From positions 1-6,481 of the forward strand of contig JAJQHP010000062.1 in the NCBI GenBank assembly GCA_021199695.1: a stretch of DNA of 6,481 nucleotides, read 5' to 3'. The notes beneath the pieces were generated by a model. The model made no database searches and was not told the DNA's origin. It saw only the letters and a program-made list of their open reading frames with translations. Below, one piece after another: positions 1 through 5,659 of this stretch. Source of the DNA: Clostridiales bacterium. Lineage in GTDB: Bacteria > Bacillota > Clostridia > Oscillospirales > Oscillospiraceae. The position numbers and the translations under genes are program-made. How positions within the stretch are numbered: position 1 is the stretch's first letter; the number at the start of each line of letters is the position of its first letter.

Positions 1-659
1 TGCGGGGCCAGGGGGACGCATCCCCGTTTCAGCAGCAGTCCGCTGCCGTTGAGCCCATAGAACTTGTGAGGGGCAATGCTCACCGTGTCCGCCCCCGCAA
101 ACGACAGGTCCAGCTTGCCCACCGCCTGGACGGCGTCCACATGGAAGCGGCAGTTGGGAAACCGCCGAAGCAGTTCCCCCATCTCCCGGACGGGCTGAAC
201 CACCCCGGTCTCGCTGTCCACGGCGCAGACCGTCGCCAGCACCGTGTCCTCCCGGACCAGACCGGGGAGCCGGGACAGGTCCACCCTGCCGTCGGAACAC
301 AGGGGCAGCTCCTCCACCTGATAGCCCTGCCCTTCCAGCCAGGACAGCGCGCCCCGGACGGAGGGGTGCTCCAGAGGGGTGGTGAGGATGTGCCGTCCCC
401 CGGAGGGGTTGGCCTGAACCAGACCCTTGACCGCCAGGTTGTTGGACTCGGTGGCCCCGGAGGTGTAGATGACGTTCTCCGGCCCCACGCCCAGCAGAAC
501 GGCGACCGAGTCGGTGATCCGGGCCAGCTCTGCCCGGGCGGCCCGGCCCAGGGGGTGCCGGGCGTTGGGATTGGCGGAAAAACGGCTCTCCGTCTCGCAG
601 AAGGCCGCCAGCACCGCCGGGTCTGCCGGGGTGTTGGCGGCGTAGTCCAGATAGATCAT
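1..659 (-). CDS. Cysteine desulfurase, NifS/IscS class V aminotransferase family (3' part cut by window edge)
   Basis: A PLP enzyme of this family takes sulfur from L-cysteine as a persulfide and hands it to tRNA-thiolation or Fe-S assembly partners in the cytoplasm. The 219 visible residues begin MIYLDYAANTP, the family start. They contain the cofactor motif TSGATESNN (about 66-74), the PLP-stacking His98 in PLEHPS, HVDAVQAVGK with Asp175 and Gln178, and the Schiff-base lysine K199 in APHKFYG. The segment normally VNNETG reads VDSETG (147-152), so the usual PLP-contacting Asn is Ser149; I recall VNSE-type variants, so this need not inactivate it. The catalytic Cys loop should lie near residue 320 and is outside the window, so group I or II cannot be settled. 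The start ATG overlaps the tcdA stop as ATGA and has only a weak SD, which implies translational coupling. Adjacent mnmA suggests a YrvO-like role supplying sulfur to MnmA (inference). Confidence 0.93.
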   Translation of the reverse strand, partial: MIYLDYAANTPADPAVLAAFCETESRFSANPNARHPLGRAARAELARITDSVAVLLGVGPENVIYTSGATESNNLAVKGLVQANPSGGRHILTTPLEHPSVRGALSWLEGQGYQVEELPLCSDGRVDLSRLPGLVREDTVLATVCAVDSETGVVQPVREMGELLRRFPNCRFHVDAVQAVGKLDLSFAGADTVSIAPHKFYGLNGSGLLLKRGCVPLAP

Positions 660-1417
660 GTCGCCTGCCGCTCGAAGCCGGAGAGGGTCCGGATGACCTC
701 CCCCGCCGCAATCAGTCCCGCTGCGGCGGGGACAAAGGCGTTGCTCCCCGGCGTCTGGCGGCGGCTGGGAACGCCGCCCCGGGAATCGGTCTGCCCGGCC
801 GCCTCGTCGCTCTCCCCGACCTCCAGGGGCGTCAGGGGCGGCTCTTTGGAGTAGACCACCTTCAAATGGTAGATGCCCCGCTTTTTCAGCTCCTTGCGCA
901 TGACCCGGGCCAGGGGACAGACGGAAGTCTGGGAGATGTCCGCCACCTCCAGGGCGGTGGGGTCCAGTTTGTTCCCCGCCCCCATGGAGCTGATGATGGG
1001 GACCCCCGCCCGGACTGCCTGCTCCGCCAGCACCAGCTTGCCCGTCACGGTGTCGATGGCGTCGATGATATAGTCATAGTCGGAAAAGCAAAACTGTCCC
1101 GCCGTCTCCGGGGTGAAAAAGGTCTTGTACACCGTCACCCGGCAGTCCGGGTTGATCTCTCCGATGCGCTGCCGGGCGGCGTCCACCTTGTACTGCCCTA
1201 TCGTCCGTTGGGTGGCGATGATCTGGCGGTTCAGGTTGGAGAGGCTGACCCGGTCGTCGTCGATCAGATCCAACGCTCCCACGCCGCTCCGGGCCAGGGC
1301 CTCCACCGCATAGCCGCCCACGCCTCCGACGCCAAAGACGGCCACCCGGGCCCGGGACAGACGCTCCATGCCCTCTCTGCCCAGGAGAAGCTCTGTTCTG
1401 GAAAACTGATTCAGCAT
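656..1417 (-). CDS. tcdA: tRNA threonylcarbamoyladenosine dehydratase TcdA (ThiF/MoeB/E1-like)
   Basis: This 253-residue protein matches TcdA (CsdL, YgdL, YrvM), which uses ATP to cyclise t6A at position 37 of ANN-decoding tRNAs into ct6A. Visible features are the nucleotide-binding loop GVGGVGG (29-35), the E1-like DDDRVSLSNLNRQ block (53-65) with Arg64, YKVD (76-79), the acidic DAID (119-122), and the family signature SSMGAGNKLDPT (143-154) followed by TSVCPLARVMRKELKKRG. The C-terminal GGVPSRRQTPGSNAFVPAAAG segment is also typical. The reading frame is open far upstream inside mnmA, but homology begins at MLNQFSRT, so I place the start at 1417; GGAGG lies 12 nt upstream, slightly far. The start overlaps the mnmA stop (ATGCTGA, 7 nt) and the stop overlaps the desulfurase start (ATGA), so it is the middle gene of a coupled operon. 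In E. coli its activity is linked to the desulfurase CsdA and CsdE; no CsdE-like gene is visible here. Confidence 0.95.
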   Translation of the reverse strand: MLNQFSRTELLLGREGMERLSRARVAVFGVGGVGGYAVEALARSGVGALDLIDDDRVSLSNLNRQIIATQRTIGQYKVDAARQRIGEINPDCRVTVYKTFFTPETAGQFCFSDYDYIIDAIDTVTGKLVLAEQAVRAGVPIISSMGAGNKLDPTALEVADISQTSVCPLARVMRKELKKRGIYHLKVVYSKEPPLTPLEVGESDEAAGQTDSRGGVPSRRQTPGSNAFVPAAAGLIAAGEVIRTLSGFERQAT

Positions 1418-2538
1418 GACGGCAAAACGCCTCCGTTCTCCTCCAACGGAACGCCCACGATGGTCCCGCCGCCTACGACGGTATCTCCGTCGTAGAACAC
1501 CGCCGCCTGGCCCACGGTGGCCGCCCGCTGGGGCTGGTCGAAGGTGAGCCGCACCAGGTCCTCCCCCTCCGGGGAGAGGGTGGCCCACTGCTCCCGCTGG
1601 CGGTAGCGGAGCTTGGCCTTCACCCGCATGGGGGCGGCGAGGGCGGGGACAGCGATCCAGTTCAGCTCCCCCACCAGCACCGTCCGGGCGTACAGCGCCT
1701 CGTTGGGGCCGACGGAGACGGTGTTGGCCGCCATATCCTTTCGGCAGACGTATACCGGCTCCCCCATGGCCAGACCCAGTCCCTTTCGCTGGCCCAGGGT
1801 GTACCGCACCGCCCCCCGGTGACGGCCCACCACCTGCCCGGAGAGGTCGAGAAAGTCCCCCTCCGGGTAGCGCTTGCCGGTGTATCGCTCCATAAAGGCG
1901 GCGTAATCCCCATCGGGGACGAAGCAGATATCCTGGCTGTCGTGCTTGGCGGCATTGCAGAAGCCCAGCTCCCGGGCGACGGCTCTCGTCTCCTCCTTGG
2001 TCATCTCCCCCAGGGGAAAGTAGATGCGGGAGAGCTGCGCCTGGGTGAGCATATAGAGGACATAGCTCTGGTCCTTGCTCTCGTCCACCGCCTTTTTCAA
2101 CAGCCAGCGGCCGGTTCTCTCGTCCCAACAGATGCGGGCATAGTGGCCGGTGACCACCCGGGAGAGGCCCTGCTCATCGGCATAACGGAGGAGCTTGTCG
2201 AATTTCATGTACCGGTTGCAGTCGATACAGGGATTGGGGGTGCCCCCCGCCTCGTAGATGCGGACGAATTTGTCGATGATCTTGGCCCGGAAGTCCACGG
2301 TGTAGTCCACCACGGAATAGGGGATGTCCAGTTGGAAGGCCACCTGGCTGGCGTCGTCCACGTCATGCTCCGAGCAGCAGGTGTGGAACTGGCTCTGACC
2401 CACCGTGCTGTTGTTGTAAAGCCGCATGGTGACTCCCTGGCAGCGGTCGCCCCGGCGCAGCGTCAGGGCGGCGGCCACCGAGCTGTCCACCCCGCCGCTC
2501 ATGGCGATGAGGGCGCTCTCCTCCGTCGGCTGAACCAT
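1411..2538 (-). CDS. mnmA: tRNA-specific 2-thiouridylase MnmA
   Basis: MnmA adenylates U34 in the wobble position of tRNA Lys, Glu and Gln and replaces oxygen with sulfur to give s2U34, using persulfide sulfur that originates from a cysteine desulfurase. The 375-residue protein has the usual length. The ATP PP-loop SGGVDSS is at 14-20. The first catalytic Cys is C107 in NPCIDCNRYMKF, and the persulfide-carrying Cys is C205 in SQDICFV. GHYAR (131-135) and DQSYVLY (156-162) are also characteristic, and YTLGQRKGLG (247-256) opens the C-terminal beta-barrel part. C104 makes a CxxC with C107, where E. coli MnmA has Asp; CxxC-type MnmA proteins have been linked to Fe-S clusters, but that is not shown by this sequence. 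The start ATG has AAGGGGG about 7 nt upstream. It is the first gene of the mnmA-tcdA-desulfurase operon, behind a strong promoter. Confidence 0.97.
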   Translation of the reverse strand: MVQPTEESALIAMSGGVDSSVAAALTLRRGDRCQGVTMRLYNNSTVGQSQFHTCCSEHDVDDASQVAFQLDIPYSVVDYTVDFRAKIIDKFVRIYEAGGTPNPCIDCNRYMKFDKLLRYADEQGLSRVVTGHYARICWDERTGRWLLKKAVDESKDQSYVLYMLTQAQLSRIYFPLGEMTKEETRAVARELGFCNAAKHDSQDICFVPDGDYAAFMERYTGKRYPEGDFLDLSGQVVGRHRGAVRYTLGQRKGLGLAMGEPVYVCRKDMAANTVSVGPNEALYARTVLVGELNWIAVPALAAPMRVKAKLRYRQREQWATLSPEGEDLVRLTFDQPQRAATVGQAAVFYDGDTVVGGGTIVGVPLEENGGVLPSC

Positions 2539-2573
2539 GCTCTTACCCCCTTGTTTGGTGTGTTGATGGCAAT

Positions 2574-2602
2574 ATCATATAGCAATCCGGGAGAATTGTC
2601 AA
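2574..2602 (-). promoter_or_regulatory. Sigma-A promoter of the mnmA-tcdA-desulfurase operon
   Basis: On the minus strand a perfect -35 box TTGACA (2602-2597) is separated by exactly 17 nt from the -10 box TATGAT (2579-2574), one mismatch from consensus. Transcription should begin near 2567, giving a leader of about 28 nt with an AAGGGGG ribosome site before the mnmA ATG at 2538. The TGA stop of spoIID (2601-2599) lies inside the -35 box, so the promoter reaches into the preceding coding region. I see no terminator in the 60 nt between spoIID and mnmA, so spoIID transcripts could also read into the operon. Confidence 0.85.
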
Positions 2603-3714
2603 TCGGCGGCTGAACCCACCAGCACTGTCCCCGGATAGTAGTGGGCCAGGATCTCCCGATAGCCACTCCCCGCCGCCGCCATGGTGTTGGCCCCGTATTG
2701 GCTCATGCCAACTCCGTGGCCGTAGCCGGTGACGTAAAAGGTGACGGCATCCTCTCCGCACTCCACCTCAAAGTGGGGAGAGCGTAGGGAGCAGAGGGTG
2801 CGCAGTTCGCTTCCCGTGACCTCCACGCCTCCCACCGAGACGGACAGCACCGCCCCGCTGCTGTCCGTCTCCGGTTCACCAAACCAGCCGGAGCAGTCTC
2901 CGGTGAGGTCGGCGTCGGGATATGCCGCCAGAAACAGGTCGGAGAACTCCTGGGCGGAAAAGGAGACCACGCTGTAATAGTTGGGGGTGTCCGCCTCGCT
3001 CTCCGGGCTGGAGACGGAGGTGAGATAGGGGAGATCTGTCCCCCAGACCTCCAGGGCGGAGCGGGTGGTGTCTGCGGAGGCGGCGTGAAACACGGTCAGC
3101 GCCGCCTCTCCCTCCCAGGTGAGAATCTCCCCGGCGGTCTCCTCCACCGCCGCGGTGATTTTGGCGGCGTATTCCTCTCCCTTGTCCTCGTCCCAGGCCG
3201 CCAGCCGGTCCTCCCGGGACATCCACGCCTGACAGCAGCCGTAGTCGGTGCAGACGTCCGCCTCCGGGTGGGCGGACTTCTCCCGGGCCGCCTGATAGCA
3301 GGTGTAGGTCCGGGCGGCCACCGCCTGGGCCTTGAGGGCCTCCGATTCAAAGGCGGCGGGCATCTCGGCGGCCACCACCCCCCAGAGATAGTCCTCCAGC
3401 CCCATCTCCTCCACTGTCCCGTCCGGCAGCAGCACCGTCAGCGTTTCCGGGACCAGGGCGGATTCCTCCTGAGAGACATCCTCCGTATCGTCGGGGACCG
3501 TCTCCGTGTCGCTGTCTGCCACATCCTGCGAGACAGGCTCCGAAGCGGTTTCTGCGTCATCCGTGGAGAAATCCGATCCGTCATCGGCGGGCTCGTCCGA
3601 GGCCAGGGCGGTCTGAACAGGGAAGGGGAGAGGGGCCTCCGGGAGGGCGGTCAGGGACAGAAGCAGGACAGACAGGGTCAGAGCGAGGGACAGGGCGGCC
3701 ACACGATGCAGCAA
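2599..3714 (-). CDS. spoIID: Stage II sporulation protein D (SpoIID), septal/engulfment peptidoglycan lytic transglycosylase
   Basis: SpoIID works in the mother-cell membrane with SpoIIM and SpoIIP and cleaves denuded glycan strands so the mother cell can engulf the forespore. The 371-residue protein has an N-terminal signal-anchor (hydrophobic 5-24). A strongly acidic D/E/S/T-rich linker (about 39-87) follows, then the SpoIID domain from about 91. The catalytic Glu is E117 in VVAAEMPAAFESEALKAQA, followed by AVAARTY. Also present are HPEADVCTDYGCCQAW (149-164) and FHAASADTT (209-217), the latter followed by VWG and PYLTSV. The C-terminal GYGHGVGMSQYGANTMA (330-346) is very strongly conserved in the family. 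The start is TTG, supported by AAGGAGG 8 nt upstream; no better start exists in frame. The usual companions (spoIIQ, spoIIID, murA) are not adjacent, so a SpoIID/LytB paralogue cannot be excluded. Sigma-E control is expected from family knowledge, but I could not find a convincing sigma-E promoter. Confidence 0.93.
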   Translation of the reverse strand: MLHRVAALSLALTLSVLLLSLTALPEAPLPFPVQTALASDEPADDGSDFSTDDAETASEPVSQDVADSDTETVPDDTEDVSQEESALVPETLTVLLPDGTVEEMGLEDYLWGVVAAEMPAAFESEALKAQAVAARTYTCYQAAREKSAHPEADVCTDYGCCQAWMSREDRLAAWDEDKGEEYAAKITAAVEETAGEILTWEGEAALTVFHAASADTTRSALEVWGTDLPYLTSVSSPESEADTPNYYSVVSFSAQEFSDLFLAAYPDADLTGDCSGWFGEPETDSSGAVLSVSVGGVEVTGSELRTLCSLRSPHFEVECGEDAVTFYVTGYGHGVGMSQYGANTMAAAGSGYREILAHYYPGTVLVGSAAD

Positions 3715-3722
3715 AAGAAACG

Positions 3723-3729
3723 CCTCCTT
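3723..3729 (-). promoter_or_regulatory. Ribosome binding site fixing the TTG start of spoIID
   Basis: AAGGAGG on the minus strand is a full Shine-Dalgarno match. It ends 8 nt before the TTG codon at 3714-3712, the optimal spacing. There is no ATG or GTG in frame nearby, so this site decides the non-standard start. Confidence 0.85.
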
Positions 3730-3775
3730 GCAAAATTCGGCTTGCGCTATGGGTAAAAATGGGGTAATGAACGGC

Positions 3776-3807
3776 GAAATGACAACTGTTTTTTACGAAA
3801 AATGACA
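3776..3807. repeat. Two direct copies of AAATGACA in the divergent intergenic region
   Basis: AAATGACA occurs at 3777-3784 and again at 3800-3807, each preceded by CGA-rich sequence, with a 23-bp period (about two helical turns). They lie between the divergent spoIID and citrate synthase genes, some 70-90 bp upstream of the spoIID start. Phased direct repeats can be regulator sites, but two 8-mers in AT-rich sequence could also arise by chance. Confidence 0.3.
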
Positions 3808-3829
3808 GAATTAAAGCGGATGATGCACT

Positions 3830-3841
3830 TTAGCGCGCTAA
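3830..3841. promoter_or_regulatory. 12-bp perfect palindrome, candidate operator for citrate synthase
   Basis: TTAGCGCGCTAA reads identically on both strands and ends 5 bp before the -35 box of the citrate synthase promoter. This position suits a dimeric activator or repressor. It has no T-tract and lies upstream of the transcription start, so it is not a terminator. The regulator is unknown. Confidence 0.45.
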
Positions 3842-3846
3842 CTCCG

Positions 3847-3876
3847 TTGACTTCTCTCTGTCTGACGTGGTATACT
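3847..3876 (+). promoter_or_regulatory. Sigma-A promoter (extended -10) of citrate synthase
   Basis: The -35 box TTGACT (3847-3852) and -10 box TATACT (3871-3876) are 18 nt apart, and TG sits one base before the -10 box (3868-3869), making an extended -10. Transcription should start near 3883, leaving a leader of about 44 nt before the GTG start at 3927. Confidence 0.8.
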
Positions 3877-3910
3877 GTTGCCATACCGAGTGAAGACGGC
3901 ATACGTCAGA
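3861..3910. promoter_or_regulatory. Inverted half-sites TCTGACGT / ACGTCAGA bracketing the citrate synthase -10 and start site
   Basis: TCTGACGT (3861-3868, in the promoter spacer) and ACGTCAGA (3903-3910, in the leader) are perfect reverse complements, 42 bp centre to centre. The similarity continues outward: CTTCTCTCTG (3851-3860) matches the complement of CAGAGAGAAG (3907-3916) once an extra TCTG in the left arm is allowed for. The left arm lies upstream of the predicted transcription start, so the pair is more likely a DNA-level operator than an RNA hairpin. The right arm touches the Shine-Dalgarno region. Confidence 0.45.
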
Positions 3911-3912
3911 GA

Positions 3913-3919
3913 GAAGGGG
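3913..3919 (+). promoter_or_regulatory. Ribosome binding site for the GTG start of citrate synthase
   Basis: GAAGGGG ends 7 nt before GTG (3927-3929) and 10 nt before the next possible start, TTG at 3930. The spacing favours GTG. No ATG is available before residue 17 of the frame. Confidence 0.6.
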
Positions 3920-3926
3920 CACAGCT

Positions 3927-5297
3927 GTGTTGAATCGTCCGATTTCCAGTCAGACCACTGACTTTATCCATACGATGAGTGAGGAGCTCCAGGGGATGGG
4001 TCCCATCCCCCAGGAGAAATATGAGAAATACCAGGTCATGCGGGGCCTGCGGCACCCGGACGGTACCGGCGTCATGGCGGGCCTCACCCGGGTGGGCAGC
4101 GTCCAGGGCTACTATATGCAGGACGGGGAAAAGACCCCCATGGAGGGCAGACTGATCTACCGAGGCATCAGCGTCGAGGACCTGATCCGGGGCTGCACCT
4201 CTGAGAATCGGTTCGGCTTCGAGGAGACCTGCTATCTGCTGCTGATGGGAAAGCTCCCCAACCGGCAACAGCTGACCGCCTTCCAGCAGGCCCTGGAGGA
4301 GATGCGCCCCCTCCCCAGTATGTTCACCGAGGACATGATTTTAAAGGCACCCAGCTGCGACGTGATGAACAAGCTGGCCCAGAGCGTGCTGACCCTCTAT
4401 TCCTATGACGAGGACCCGGAGACTATGACGGTGGAGAACCAGCTCCGTCTCTCCATGCAGCTCATCGCCCGGACAACCATGATTGTGGCCCACGCTTACG
4501 CCGCCAAGCGGTGCTATTTTGACAAGGGCTCCCTGTACCTCCACCGGGCCCAGCCCGGCAAGGGAGCGGCGGAGAACTTCCTGTCCGCCGCCCGGGACGA
4601 CCGGCAGTACACCATGGAGGAGGCCCGGCTGCTGGACCTTTGCCTCATCCTCCACGCGGAGCACGGCGGCGGCAACAACTCCTCCTTCACCTGCCGGGTG
4701 ATCTCCTCCTCCTATACCGACATCTTTTCCGCCATTGCCGCGGCGGTGGGGGCGCTGAAGGGCCCCCGTCACGGCGGCGCCAACATCCGCTGCAAGCAGA
4801 TGATGGACTACATCGCAGAGACCGTCCCCGACTGGAAGGACGACGACGCCATTTCCGCCTGCCTCGCCGGACTGCTCCGGCGGGAGGGCTACGACCATTC
4901 CGGCCTGATCTACGGCATGGGCCATGCGGTCTACACCCTCTCCGACCCCCGGGCGAAGATCCTGAAGCAGTTCAGCCGCAGTCTGGCGGAGAAAAAGGGG
5001 ATGGAGGATCGGCTCAATCTGATCGAGAGTGTGGAGCGGCTGACGCCCCAGGTCTTTGCCCGTGTCACCGGCAAGGACAAGGTCATGTGCGCCAACGTGG
5101 ACCTGTACTCCGGCTTTGTCTACGATATGCTCAACATCCCGGAGGAGCTGTATACCCCCCTGTTTGCCGCCGCCCGGATGGTGGGCTGGTGCGCCCACCG
5201 GATGGAGGAGATCTTCAGTGGCAGCAAGATCATCCGCCCCGCCTACAAGGCCATCGGCGCACGGCAGCCCTTTGTCGCCCTGGACGACCGGGATTGA
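3927..5297 (+). CDS. gltA: Citrate synthase (Si type, GltA/CitZ superfamily, long clostridial form)
   Basis: The enzyme condenses oxaloacetate with acetyl-CoA to citrate; in anaerobic Clostridia it mainly feeds 2-oxoglutarate and glutamate synthesis. The catalytic triad is present: His246 in LHAEHGGGNNSSF, His282 in GPRHGGAN, and Asp392 in NVDLYSGF. Also seen are GMGHAVYTLSDPRAKIL (330-346) and AARMVGWCAHRMEE (415-428), the C-terminal arginine-containing CoA/oxaloacetate region. At 456 residues it is longer than CitZ (about 370). The extra length is an N-terminal segment of roughly 50-60 residues, as in clostridial homologues I recall. The start is GTG at 3927 with GAAGGGG 7 nt upstream; TTG at 3930 is less well spaced. 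A 2-methylcitrate synthase activity cannot be excluded from sequence alone, but no prp genes are adjacent. It stands alone, with no aconitase or isocitrate dehydrogenase directly downstream, behind its own promoter with operator-like dyads. A long antisense reading frame opposite it is a GC-driven shadow. Confidence 0.95.
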   Translation: MLNRPISSQTTDFIHTMSEELQGMGPIPQEKYEKYQVMRGLRHPDGTGVMAGLTRVGSVQGYYMQDGEKTPMEGRLIYRGISVEDLIRGCTSENRFGFEETCYLLLMGKLPNRQQLTAFQQALEEMRPLPSMFTEDMILKAPSCDVMNKLAQSVLTLYSYDEDPETMTVENQLRLSMQLIARTTMIVAHAYAAKRCYFDKGSLYLHRAQPGKGAAENFLSAARDDRQYTMEEARLLDLCLILHAEHGGGNNSSFTCRVISSSYTDIFSAIAAAVGALKGPRHGGANIRCKQMMDYIAETVPDWKDDDAISACLAGLLRREGYDHSGLIYGMGHAVYTLSDPRAKILKQFSRSLAEKKGMEDRLNLIESVERLTPQVFARVTGKDKVMCANVDLYSGFVYDMLNIPEELYTPLFAAARMVGWCAHRMEEIFSGSKIIRPAYKAIGARQPFVALDDRD

Positions 5298-5364
5298 GAA
5301 GGGCGAAAGCCGCAAAAACGCTACTGGTAACGAATTCGCTGAAACGTTAAGAACAATTCGCAAA

Positions 5365-5522
5365 TGCGTGCCGCTCTCCCTCCGTCACGGCTTCGCCGTG
5401 CCACCTCTACCGCCTACGGCGGCACTTCGCCTCAAGGAGGGAGGCAAGAGTCTACGCAAATCCCCTTGGCTCCCTCCTAGAGGGAGCTGTCAGCGAAGCT
5501 GACTGAGGGAGAACAGTACGCA
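5365..5522. repeat. Composite palindromic intergenic repeat (two inverted copies of a CTCCCTC/GAGGGAG element)
   Basis: The left copy (5376-5450) has outer arms CTCCCTCC (5376-5383) and GGAGGGAG (5436-5443). They enclose two hairpins, CACGGC-TTC-GCCGTG (5386-5400) and CCGCC-TAC-GGCGG (5410-5422). The right copy (5465-5511) has hairpins GCTCCCTC-CTA-GAGGGAGC (5469-5487) and GTCAGC-GAA-GCTGAC (5489-5503), then GAGGGAG (5505-5511). The copies are inverted relative to each other: CTCCCTCCGTCA (5376-5387) matches the complement of TGACTGAGGGAG (5500-5511) at 11 of 12 positions. GGAGGGAGGCAAG (5436-5448) matches the complement of CTTGGCTCCCTCC (5465-5477) at 12 of 13. TGCGT (5365-5369) and ACGCA (5518-5522) lie symmetrically outside. 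The left copy is about 26 nt longer, which is its extra hairpin. It resembles REP/MITE-like repeats I recall from gut Oscillospiraceae; copy number cannot be judged here. Confidence 0.85.
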
Positions 5523-5630
5523 CTGACATTCAGCAGAAATCCCCCGGCGAATCCGAGAAGAAACCCTCCGACACGTTCTCTCAGCGAAACAGATTCGGCC
5601 TGCTTTTTCCCACTTTTTCCCTCCCTGCAC

Positions 5631-5659
5631 TGGACGGGAGAGAACTGTTGTGCTAAAAT
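5631..5659 (+). promoter_or_regulatory. Probable sigma-A promoter upstream of the CapA-family gene
   Basis: TGGACG (5631-5636, 4 of 6 to the -35 consensus) is followed after 17 nt by TAAAAT (5654-5659, 5 of 6). TG one base before it (5651-5652) makes an extended -10. Transcription would begin near 5666, giving a leader of about 100 nt that contains the terminator at 5702-5731. Confidence 0.6.

Noticed and set aside
66..854. 262-codon plus-strand reading frame across the desulfurase and tcdA
   Set aside because: Its translation is Pro/Gly/Gln-rich without motifs and runs opposite two clearly recognised genes.
1418..2128. N-terminal extension of the tcdA frame to give a 490-residue fusion
   Set aside because: The extra part overlaps mnmA in another frame and is Arg/Gly/Pro-rich shadow sequence. 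TcdA homology begins exactly at the ATG at 1417.
3744..3770. Possible sigma-E promoter for spoIID (TCATTAC about 13 nt before CATAGCGC, minus strand)
   Set aside because: Only the CATA half of the -10 element fits; the rest departs from CATACAAT-like consensus, so it is too weak to list as a feature.
4341..5363. 340-codon minus-strand reading frame opposite citrate synthase
   Set aside because: It is a complement-frame shadow in GC-rich DNA: low-complexity Gly/Val/His-rich translation with no recognisable motif. The plus strand clearly encodes citrate synthase with all catalytic residues.
5374..5450. Citrate synthase intrinsic terminator within the left palindromic copy
   Set aside because: The hairpins are strong but none is followed by a T-tract on either strand.
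5365..5522. CRISPR array or transposon end
   Set aside because: There are only two inverted, diverged copies with no regular spacers, no cas genes and no transposase in view. A palindromic intergenic repeat explains it better.
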